A DNA stretch of 9,327 nt from a candidate division Zixibacteria bacterium 4484_93. GTDB lineage: Bacteria; UBP14; UBA6098; 4484-93. The notes beneath the pieces were generated by a model that was not told the DNA's origin, did no database searches, and was given only the letters and a program-made list of their open reading frames with translations. The DNA lies in the NCBI GenBank assembly GCA_002085385.1, contig NATO01000042.1, forward strand, positions 1 through 9,327, read 5' to 3'. The stretch's first letter is position 1. Each line of letters starts with the position of its first letter. Below, in pieces: positions 1-5,241 of this stretch. Both the position numbers and the translations under genes were made by a program.

Positions 1-40
1 GGTTGACCCCGAAACCTCGAAAATCTTAATGGAGCAGAAA

Positions 41-54
41 AACAGATATCTGTT
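41..54. promoter_or_regulatory. 14-bp perfect palindrome overlapping the -35 box
   Basis: AACAGATATCTGTT reads the same on both strands. Its right end shares two bases with the -35 hexamer at 53-58. This placement would suit an operator for a dimeric regulator of the downstream secreted-protein gene. No regulator is encoded nearby and no second copy was seen at the other promoters in the window, so the regulatory role is inference. Confidence 0.3.
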
Positions 55-81
55 GACAAATTACTCCACTACGCTTATCTT
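53..81 (+). promoter_or_regulatory. sigma70-type promoter for the FlgD-Ig-like gene
   Basis: A perfect TTGACA (53-58) is followed after 17 bases by TATCTT (76-81), which matches four of six bases of TATAAT. Transcription would begin near 88, giving an untranslated leader of only about 18 bases that consists mostly of the ribosome binding site at 92-100. The -35 box is overlapped by a palindrome. Confidence 0.6.
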
Positions 82-91
82 CTTGAGCAAC

Positions 92-100
92 AAAGGAGGT
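92..100 (+). promoter_or_regulatory. strong Shine-Dalgarno that sets a non-ATG start
   Basis: AAAGGAGGT is a near-perfect anti-16S match. No ATG, GTG or TTG in the downstream gene's frame lies within range. The in-frame codon at the correct distance (six bases after GGAGG) is ATC at 106. It is directly followed by a typical signal-peptide reading, so this site decides the start of the gene. Confidence 0.65.
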
Positions 101-105
101 GCACA

Positions 106-924
106 ATCTGGAGAACGGCTTTTGTTGTCGGGATACTTCTTCTACTCTCTTTTCAGGCGGTATCTGCCGGGTGCGGGCTTATGGGAAGCGTGAATTTCTG
201 GCTCCTTCTCGGAGACAGTCCTGAAGACGGTTATCTCTATGCTGTTGATACTTCTTGCTCACCGGAGGAGTGCAAAACCCCTCATAAATATGGTATCCAT
301 TACCAGACCTGGATGACACATAAGTTCCGGGGAAGTTGGTTCGTCTCCGACACGGCAACCGAATACAGATATCCAGATAACCACCCGATACTCTTTTATA
401 ACTACGACGGGAACAAGTATATCTATATAAAGGTGATGCAGCCGAACTTCAGATACACCAATGAGGACGGAAGCATCGGTATGATGGATTTCTGCGAGGG
501 GGATTCCATCCATTTGAGGGTAAGCGGAGTAGTCGGTCCCGGATATGGTCTCAGCTGGAGTTTTGACTCTACATTCGATGCGACGGGTCCCGGTGTAGCG
601 ACGGTTATACTTGTCCCTGAACAGATGGGCGGTGGGTTTCTTCTCCCGGAGGATACCCGAGCCGAATATGAAAAAGAGACAAAGACCATCGGCGATATCA
701 GGTTCGAGGCGGCTGGCAGTGATTCGGGGAGCGTGAAGATTTATGATATGGATGGCAACCTCGTAAGAACCATATTCGAGGGGAATTTCCCTGAAGGAGA
801 AAATATCTTCCAGTGGGACGGAAAGGACAATAACGGCAGGCGAATGCCGCCGGGGATATACCCATACGAAATCCTACTGAAAGATAAGAAATACAATGGG
901 AAGCTTATCCTCCAGCCGAAGTGA
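106..924 (+). CDS. Secreted protein with FlgD-Ig-like C-terminal domain, probable AUC start
   Basis: I do not recognise the N-terminal two thirds. Read from ATC at 106 the protein is 272 residues. It begins W-R-T-A, then a hydrophobic core ending in FQAVSA before GCG, a classic type I signal peptide (V at -3, A at -1); the SAGC could instead be a poor lipobox. The mature protein would lie outside the inner membrane. Residues about 208-272 form a FlgD-Ig-like beta-sandwich: VKIYDMDGNLVRTI, then WDGKDNNGRRMPPGIYPYEI, then a terminal strand. This module is common at the C-terminus of secreted proteins in FCB-type and candidate-phylum bacteria. The middle holds several Cys that could form disulfides. 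The first in-frame ATG is at 181, but starting there would discard the signal peptide and leaves no ribosome binding site. The gene stands alone, and no terminator hairpin is visible after it. Function unknown; probably surface or periplasmic. Confidence 0.7.
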   Translation: MWRTAFVVGILLLLSFQAVSAGCGLMGSVNFWLLLGDSPEDGYLYAVDTSCSPEECKTPHKYGIHYQTWMTHKFRGSWFVSDTATEYRYPDNHPILFYNYDGNKYIYIKVMQPNFRYTNEDGSIGMMDFCEGDSIHLRVSGVVGPGYGLSWSFDSTFDATGPGVATVILVPEQMGGGFLLPEDTRAEYEKETKTIGDIRFEAAGSDSGSVKIYDMDGNLVRTIFEGNFPEGENIFQWDGKDNNGRRMPPGIYPYEILLKDKKYNGKLILQPK

Positions 925-965
925 TGGAGTGAAAATGGGAAAGAGAAGGAGAAACCCAAAAAATC

Positions 966-993
966 TTGACGAAACAGAAGATTTAGATATATT
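966..993 (+). promoter_or_regulatory. sigma70-type promoter for tRNA-Arg and the following operon
   Basis: TTGACG (966-971) and TATATT (988-993, five of six consensus bases) are separated by 16 bases. The predicted start near 1000 leaves about 20 bases of 5' leader before the tRNA. No other promoter was seen between the tRNA and the TPR gene, so this one may also drive the operon downstream. Confidence 0.6.
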
Positions 994-1020
994 GTTTGTT
1001 TTGGGAATTGAATCACATCC

Positions 1021-1094
1021 GCCCCAGTAGCTCAGATGGATAGAGCAACGGTTTCCTAAACCGTAGGCCACCTGTTCGAGTCAGGTCTGGGGCA
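1021..1094 (+). tRNA. tRNA-Arg (anticodon CCU)
   Basis: A complete 74-base cloverleaf is readable. The acceptor stem GCCCCAG pairs perfectly with CTGGGGC. The D stem is GCTC/GAGC with GG in the loop. The anticodon stem is ACGGT/ACCGT around the loop TTCCTAA, so the anticodon is CCT and it reads AGG (Arg). The variable loop is five bases and the T arm ACCTG/CAGGT carries loop TTCGAGT. The discriminator base is A. The 3' CCA is not encoded (GGG follows), so it must be added after transcription. The next start codon lies only 22 bases downstream with no terminator between. Confidence 0.95.
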
Positions 1095-1116
1095 GGGTAC
1101 TTGCCAGGAGGCAGAA

Positions 1117-1794
1117 GTGGCAAAAAGGCGTATAACCAAGCGTGAGATGAAGGAAGATAAGCTCGTTACCGGCATCACCCGAGCCTACATCTACATACAG
1201 AGGCACTGGCAGTATTTCGCTGTGGGGGCGGTTGCTATTATCATAGCGGTTATCGCTGTTTGGGGAGTTTCCCAGGCAAACAAGAGGAAGGCAGAAGACT
1301 CCTATACATTGCTTGGGAAGGCACTGCTCGATTTCAAGCTCGGCAATTTCCAGGCATCTATGGACAGCCTCACTTATCTCACAGAAAACTTTAAGGGGCA
1401 GAAGGCGGCAAAACTTGGCTATTACTATATCGGCTATCTGAACTTCCTGACAGGCGCAAACGATGTAGCAATCGAGAACTTCGAGAAATTCCTCGCCACC
1501 GGTGCTGGAGACGACGAGATGAGGCTCAATGCTATGGAGGGAATCGGTGTCTGTCTTATGGAAAAAGGAGAAGCAAAAGAAGCCGCAGAGAAGTTTGTGG
1601 AGACAATGGAAAAATATCCGAACAGTTTCAAACAGGCAGAACTCCTCTACTACACCGCGGAGGCGTATAAACTCTCCGGAGATATAGAGAAGGCAAAAGA
1701 GTTTTACAAAAAGCTCATCGACGGCTTTGGCGAGACAGATGTCGGCTACGATGCCAAGCTCGCTTACCAGGAACTAATCACCCGGGGTGGTTGA
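1117..1794 (+). CDS. Membrane-anchored TPR protein, YfgM-like
   Basis: This 225-residue protein has a very basic cytoplasmic N-terminus (MAKRRITKREMK), one transmembrane segment at about 33-51 (AVGAVAIIIAVIAVWGV), and an extracytoplasmic helical-repeat region. Tetratricopeptide-like repeats run from about 60 to the end; clear examples are LGYYYIGYLNFLTGANDVAI and AELLYYTAEAYKLSGDIEKA, each with the small/aromatic spacing of TPR helices. The layout matches the YfgM-type family (TPR_21), whose E. coli member associates with the Sec translocon and periplasmic chaperones. A role in envelope protein traffic or complex assembly is therefore inferred. The start is GTG with AGGAGG five bases upstream. 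It opens a six-gene operon, 22 bases after tRNA-Arg, and its TGA overlaps the next start by one base. BamD-like lipoproteins are an alternative, but there is a membrane anchor and no lipobox. Confidence 0.75.
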   Translation: MAKRRITKREMKEDKLVTGITRAYIYIQRHWQYFAVGAVAIIIAVIAVWGVSQANKRKAEDSYTLLGKALLDFKLGNFQASMDSLTYLTENFKGQKAAKLGYYYIGYLNFLTGANDVAIENFEKFLATGAGDDEMRLNAMEGIGVCLMEKGEAKEAAEKFVETMEKYPNSFKQAELLYYTAEAYKLSGDIEKAKEFYKKLIDGFGETDVGYDAKLAYQELITRGG

Positions 1795-2195
1795 TGATGT
1801 CGAGAGAAAAAGATTTCGAGCCATTCAAGGGGTATCACCGCAGACGGGTCATAGACAAGTTCCTCTCCGACGAAGAATTGGGGAGCGAAGAAGAGGATAT
1901 ATCGTCCGACGATGTAGAGGAAGGCAAGGGGTTAGCAATTCTCGCCTATGTTCCGTTCCTTTGTCTTATTCCATACCTCCAAGGGAGGGAAGAGAACCAC
2001 TTTGCATACCAGCATGCACGGCAGGGAGTGATTCTCTTTATCATCGAGATTATCGCCGTCATCAGTGCACTCTTCTGGAAGGTAGCACTGTTTTTGGTTG
2101 CCATTGCTGCAATTGCAGGTGTCGTGAATGTTCTGCGTGGGAAGACCTGGAAGATACCTCTTGTCGGGAACATACCGGAAAAACTCGATATATAG
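1794..2195 (+). CDS. Small DUF4870/Tic20-like membrane protein
   Basis: The protein has 133 residues. The first 45 are charged and cytoplasmic, with an acidic run near 26-43. Then come hydrophobic segments at about 47-62 (GLAILAYVPFLCLIPYL), 77-93 and 96-115. Between the first two lies HFAYQHARQGV, the hallmark of DUF4870-like proteins, where a conserved polar loop with H-A-(R/K)-Q-(A/G) follows the first helix. The C-terminus (KTWKIPLVGNIPEKL) also resembles this family. The biochemical role of the family is not established. ATG at 1794 overlaps the previous stop (TGATG); ATG at 1797 is equally possible and has better spacing from the GGGGTGG upstream. It lies in an operon between a TPR protein and an HD phosphohydrolase. 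Confidence 0.65.
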   Translation: MMSREKDFEPFKGYHRRRVIDKFLSDEELGSEEEDISSDDVEEGKGLAILAYVPFLCLIPYLQGREENHFAYQHARQGVILFIIEIIAVISALFWKVALFLVAIAAIAGVVNVLRGKTWKIPLVGNIPEKLDI

Positions 2196-2204
2196 AGGAG
2201 AAAG

Positions 2205-2744
2205 ATGGACTTTTACACTGCATTCCCGGAGGCAAACAAGATAACCGACGAACATCTCAGGGAATTAACCCGTGTCTGCTGGGAAGAGACAATGCGTCGC
2301 GGCGGGTTCACATATGAGACGCTTCTATCTGTTCCCTTCACACTGCTTGTAGAAACGGATATCAGTCTGCTCGAGCATACACAGGCGATTGTGAAAAGCT
2401 CACTCGGTATCGCAAAAGCAATGCAGGAGGTCTATAAGGATAAACTCCCGATAAATCTCGATTATCTCATATCCGGCGCCATCCTTCACGATGTCGGAAA
2501 GATGCTCGAATATGAGAAGGCAGAAGACGGATACAGGTTCACACGGTTCGGGAGGATGTATCGGCACCCGTTCAGTGGCTCCGCACTGGCAAGAGAGTTC
2601 GGCTTACCGCTCGAGGTGATACACATTATCGCAACGCACGCAAAAGAAGGGGATGGGAGAAGAAGAACACCGGAGGCGATAATCGTTAACAAAGCAGACT
2701 TCGCAAACTTTGAATCGGTAGCAGTTATAAAGAAGGAAAGATGA
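2205..2744 (+). CDS. HD-domain metal-dependent phosphohydrolase
   Basis: This 179-residue protein carries a complete set of HD-superfamily metal ligands: H58 (LLEHTQAIVKSS), H95-D96 in ILHDVGK, H121 in RHPFSG, His at 140 or 145 (VIHIIATHAKEG), and D165 in NKADF. The family hydrolyses phosphate esters such as nucleotides or cyclic nucleotides. The substrate cannot be read from the sequence. The N-terminal 50 residues are helical and do not match a named domain. The ribosome binding site GAGGAG lies just upstream of ATG. Its TGA overlaps the thiC start by four bases (ATGA), so the two are translationally coupled. This raises the possibility that it acts on a metabolite of the ThiC pathway (AIR, HMP-P or a by-product). 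That link is inference only. Confidence 0.75.
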   Translation: MDFYTAFPEANKITDEHLRELTRVCWEETMRRGGFTYETLLSVPFTLLVETDISLLEHTQAIVKSSLGIAKAMQEVYKDKLPINLDYLISGAILHDVGKMLEYEKAEDGYRFTRFGRMYRHPFSGSALAREFGLPLEVIHIIATHAKEGDGRRRTPEAIIVNKADFANFESVAVIKKER

Positions 2745-4027
2745 CCATCATCGAGAAAGCCCGAAAAGGGATTATAACGGACCAGATGCGTCTCGTCGCG
2801 GAAGAGGAGAACCTTTCTCCCGAGTTCATAAGGAAGGGGGTCGCCTCGGGGACGATTGCCATTATCAGGAACAACAAAAGGGACATCAAGCCACTCGCAC
2901 TCGGCGAGGGGTTAAGAACAAAGGTCAACGCAAACATCGGGACATCGGAGGACATCGCCGATATAAAACTGGAACTCGAGAAACTCGAGGCAGCAGTCGA
3001 TGCGAAAACCGATGCCGTTATGGACCTCTCGACGGGAGGTGACCTGAGAAGTATCCGCGAGCAGATTATCAAAAGCTCACCCGTGGCTGTCGGGACCGTC
3101 CCGATATACGAGGTCTCCGTTAATAAGTTCCGCAGTGGCGAGGGGATGATACGGATGACTCCCGACGAGATATTCGACACAATCGAGGCACAGGCAGAGC
3201 AAGGTGTCGACTTTATGACCGTCCACTGCGGCGTTACACTCTCCACCGTTGAGAGACTGGAGCAATCGGGCAGGATAGTCGATGTTGTCAGCCGCGGAGG
3301 GGCATTCCTCATTATGTGGATGTATTACAACAAGAAGGAGAATCCGCTGTATGAGTACTTCGACAGACTGCTTGAAATCGCCCACAGATACGACATCACA
3401 CTCTCACTCGGGGATGGGCTGAGACCCGGAGGGCTACCCGATGCTACCGACCGCCCACAGGTGCAGGAGACAATCTTTCTCGGAGAATTGGTAAAGAGGG
3501 CAAGGGAAAAAGGTGTTCAGGCAATAGTCGAGGGACCGGGACATATCCCAATAAATGATGTAGCGATGAATGTCAAGCTCGAGAAGAAGCTCTGCTGTAA
3601 TGCACCGTTCTATGTCCTGGGACCCCTTGTGACAGACATCGCCGCAGGATATGACCACATAACCGCAGCCATCGGAGGAGCGATAGCGGCAGCAGCAGGT
3701 GCCGACTTCCTATGTTATGTCACAAGAACAGAGCATCTCTCACTGCCGGATGTCGATGCGGTCAGAGAGGGGGTTATAGCAGCAAGAATCGCAGCACACG
3801 CAGGAGATATAGCAAAAGGTGTTGAGGGAGCATACGAGCAGGACCTCGAGATGTCAAAAGCCCGCCATACCCTCGACTGGAAGAAGATGCTCTCACTCGC
3901 AATAGACCCGAAAAGGGCATCTGAATTGCGCTCGGCAGCTCCACCAAGCGACGACGATGTCTGCACGATGTGCGGTGAATACTGTGCATTGAAGAAACTC
4001 GGAGAAATTAGAAAACTGAAACGCTAA
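2741..4027 (+). CDS. thiC: Phosphomethylpyrimidine synthase (ThiC family)
   Basis: ThiC is a radical SAM enzyme that rearranges 5-aminoimidazole ribotide into HMP-phosphate, the pyrimidine half of thiamin. The 428-residue length fits the short clostridial/archaeal form lacking the N-terminal extension of enterobacterial ThiC. Conserved blocks are in order: VNANIGTS (62-69), TVHCGV (160-165), SRGG (184-187), SLGDGLRPG (222-230), EGPGHIP (264-270, with H268), NAPFYVLGPLVTDIAAGYDH (287-306) and the EHL of CYVTRTEHL (325-333, with H332). The C-terminal 4Fe-4S cysteines are C408, C411 and C415, spaced CX2CX3C rather than the CX2CX4C of long ThiC proteins. VTRTEHL departs from the VTP-x-EHL I expect in the family. 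The anaerobic paralogue BzaF (5-hydroxybenzimidazole synthase for B12) is close in sequence and not excluded. The absence of cobamide genes here favours ThiC. No TPP riboswitch precedes it, and it sits within the operon. Confidence 0.88.
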   Translation: MTIIEKARKGIITDQMRLVAEEENLSPEFIRKGVASGTIAIIRNNKRDIKPLALGEGLRTKVNANIGTSEDIADIKLELEKLEAAVDAKTDAVMDLSTGGDLRSIREQIIKSSPVAVGTVPIYEVSVNKFRSGEGMIRMTPDEIFDTIEAQAEQGVDFMTVHCGVTLSTVERLEQSGRIVDVVSRGGAFLIMWMYYNKKENPLYEYFDRLLEIAHRYDITLSLGDGLRPGGLPDATDRPQVQETIFLGELVKRAREKGVQAIVEGPGHIPINDVAMNVKLEKKLCCNAPFYVLGPLVTDIAAGYDHITAAIGGAIAAAAGADFLCYVTRTEHLSLPDVDAVREGVIAARIAAHAGDIAKGVEGAYEQDLEMSKARHTLDWKKMLSLAIDPKRASELRSAAPPSDDDVCTMCGEYCALKKLGEIRKLKR

Positions 4028-4042
4028 CCCATCGGAGAAAAT

Positions 4043-4390
4043 ATGCTAAGGGTTTTTTGCATAGCTAAGATACACAGAGCAACAATCACAGGGACAGAGC
4101 TTCAATACTCCGGCAGCATCACCATCGATACGGAGATACTCGATGCCGTCGGGATGTATCCGTATGAGAAGGTTCAGGTGCTTAACCTGAACAATGGGGA
4201 GCGGCTCGAGACCTACATCATCCCCGGTGAGGCTGGCTCGAAGGAGATTATCCTGAACGGACCTGCAGCAAGAAAAGGAACTGTCGGTGATAAAATAATG
4301 ATTGTTGCATACGGTATAGGCAAGCCAGAGGAGTTCCCAGCCCCAACCGTTGTCGAGCTGGACGATGACAACAATGTAATCAAGAGATGA
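4043..4390 (+). CDS. panD: Aspartate 1-decarboxylase, pyruvoyl-dependent
   Basis: PanD converts L-aspartate to beta-alanine for pantothenate and coenzyme A. The precursor has 115 residues. The self-processing site is intact: cleavage would fall between G24 and S25 in YSGSITID, with S25 becoming the pyruvoyl group. Active-site residues sit at their canonical numbers: K9, H11, Y22, R54, T57 and Y58 (ERLETYIIPGE), N72-G73 and A75-A76 (LNGPAAR). It starts at ATG with GGAGA a few bases upstream, 15 bases after thiC, and its stop overlaps the next start as ATGA (4387-4390). The last ~20 residues are an acidic tail typical of bacterial PanD. Whether the organism uses the PanM maturation factor cannot be told here. 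Confidence 0.96.
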   Translation: MLRVFCIAKIHRATITGTELQYSGSITIDTEILDAVGMYPYEKVQVLNLNNGERLETYIIPGEAGSKEIILNGPAARKGTVGDKIMIVAYGIGKPEEFPAPTVVELDDDNNVIKR

Positions 4391-5136
4391 AAGAGCTTGC
4401 TGTCGTCATCCTTGCAGCCGGCAAGGGGAAACGAATGGGCGGAGAGTATCCAAAGGTTCTCTTCCAGATAAAGGGCAAGCCGATAATATACTATCTACTC
4501 GAAACGGTGTATGCGCTCGCTCCGGAAAGGGTTATTGTTGTCGTTGGATTTATGCACAACAAGGTCGAGCAATTCCTTTCGAGCTTCCCCGATATCGAGT
4601 TTGTCTATCAGAGCAGATTGCTCGGCACAGCAGATGCTGTCTCAAGGACAAAGGAAATTCTCTCAGACTTCGATGGCGACATCCTCGTTCTCTGCGGGGA
4701 TGTCCCGTTTATCGAGGAGACAACTATAAGAGAGTTGGTCCGCCTTCACAGGGAGAATAGAGCCGCCGCAACGGTTCTATCCGCCGTCCTGCCCGACGCA
4801 AAGGAATACGGAAGAATAATAAGAACCCCATCGGGGGAACTGGAGCGGATAGTCGAGTTTAAGGACGCAACAGAGAATGAGCAAGCAGTCAGAGAGATTA
4901 ACTCGGGTATTATGATATTTAAAAAAGGAGATTTATTTGATAATATAGATAATATTAATATAAATAATGCACAGGGTGAGCGGTATCTGACCGATATGAT
5001 TGGTCTCCTGAAGGCGGCAGGGAAACGAACTCTCGCATACCCTGCCTCCGACCCGATGGAGGTTCTGGGCATAAACTCGCCGGATGAACTGTTTCTGGCA
5101 GAAAGCTATCTTTCTGAAAGAAGTTGTAAAAAATAG
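4387..5136 (+). CDS. Stand-alone GlmU-type uridyltransferase (UDP-GlcNAc pyrophosphorylase)
   Basis: This is a nucleotidyltransferase that most likely makes UDP-GlcNAc from UTP and GlcNAc-1-P. All N-domain GlmU landmarks are present: the nucleotide loop LAAGKGKRM (9-17; K15 replaces the usual Thr), K23, Q75, LGTADA (79-84), CGDVPF with Mg ligand D105, YGR (141-143), EFKD (157-160), INSG with N172, NNAQGERYLTD (193-203) and EVLGIN with second Mg ligand N230. The protein ends at residue 249, just where bifunctional GlmU (about 455 residues) would begin its left-handed beta-helix acetyltransferase. That domain is absent and no remnant follows the stop. The missing acetylation step must be encoded elsewhere. 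It overlaps panD by four bases and ends the operon. A local AT-rich stretch at about 4917-4970 encodes DNIDNININN. Another sugar-1-phosphate substrate is possible. Confidence 0.85.
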   Translation: MKELAVVILAAGKGKRMGGEYPKVLFQIKGKPIIYYLLETVYALAPERVIVVVGFMHNKVEQFLSSFPDIEFVYQSRLLGTADAVSRTKEILSDFDGDILVLCGDVPFIEETTIRELVRLHRENRAAATVLSAVLPDAKEYGRIIRTPSGELERIVEFKDATENEQAVREINSGIMIFKKGDLFDNIDNININNAQGERYLTDMIGLLKAAGKRTLAYPASDPMEVLGINSPDELFLAESYLSERSCKK

Positions 5137-5164
5137 TTGACAACCCTGCCTTTTGGATTATTTT
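5137..5164 (+). promoter_or_regulatory. promoter for the MEMO/AMMECR1-M23 pair
   Basis: TTGACA (5137-5142) directly abuts the preceding stop codon. TATTTT lies 16 bases on (5159-5164); an alternative -10 is TATATA at 5164-5169 with poorer spacing. The TTGACA sits inside the small palindrome GTTGACAAC. No convincing intrinsic terminator of the preceding operon was seen, so read-through is possible. Confidence 0.5.
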
Positions 5165-5181
5165 ATATAGAAATTTCAAAC

Positions 5182-5190
5182 AAGGAGGTG
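5182..5190 (+). promoter_or_regulatory. orphan Shine-Dalgarno in the leader
   Basis: AAGGAGGTG is as strong as any ribosome binding site in the window, but the start codon of the following gene is about 50 bases downstream and no ATG, GTG or TTG lies at the right distance. A weaker AAAAGG precedes ATG at 5225, which would give MRDCCE and stop in an ATGA overlap (5242-5245) with the main start. It may mark a tiny leader peptide, a ribosome standby site, or a start lost by mutation. Confidence 0.35.
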
Positions 5191-5241
5191 CTAAAGAAAG
5201 GATAAGCAGTAGGTTTGCAAAAGGATGAGAGACTGTTGTGA

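Noticed and set aside
2..193. Open frame VDPETSKILMEQ... entering from the left edge
   Set aside because: It overlaps the promoter, ribosome binding site and signal peptide of the first gene and matches nothing I recognise; an open stretch of this length can occur by chance.
935..1030. 31-codon frame MGKRRRNPKNLDETEDLDIL... with GGAG six bases upstream
   Set aside because: It runs through the tRNA promoter and ends inside the tRNA acceptor/D region. It has no recognisable features, and a chance frame of this length is expected.
1787..2317. 176-codon plus-strand frame overlapping the DUF4870-like gene
   Set aside because: The translation is rich in Arg, Cys and Gly without family motifs and conflicts with the HARQG membrane protein and the start of the HD gene.
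2725..3312. 195-codon minus-strand frame opposite thiC
   Set aside because: A shadow of the thiC codon pattern; the plus strand encodes an unmistakable ThiC protein and the minus reading is Ser/Ile/Leu-rich with no motif.
3419..3450. GGGCTGAGACCCGGAGGGC resembling the CTGAGA core of a TPP riboswitch
   Set aside because: It lies inside thiC and encodes the conserved GDGLRPGGLPDA motif; the other conserved THI-box segments are absent and it cannot control the operon from there.
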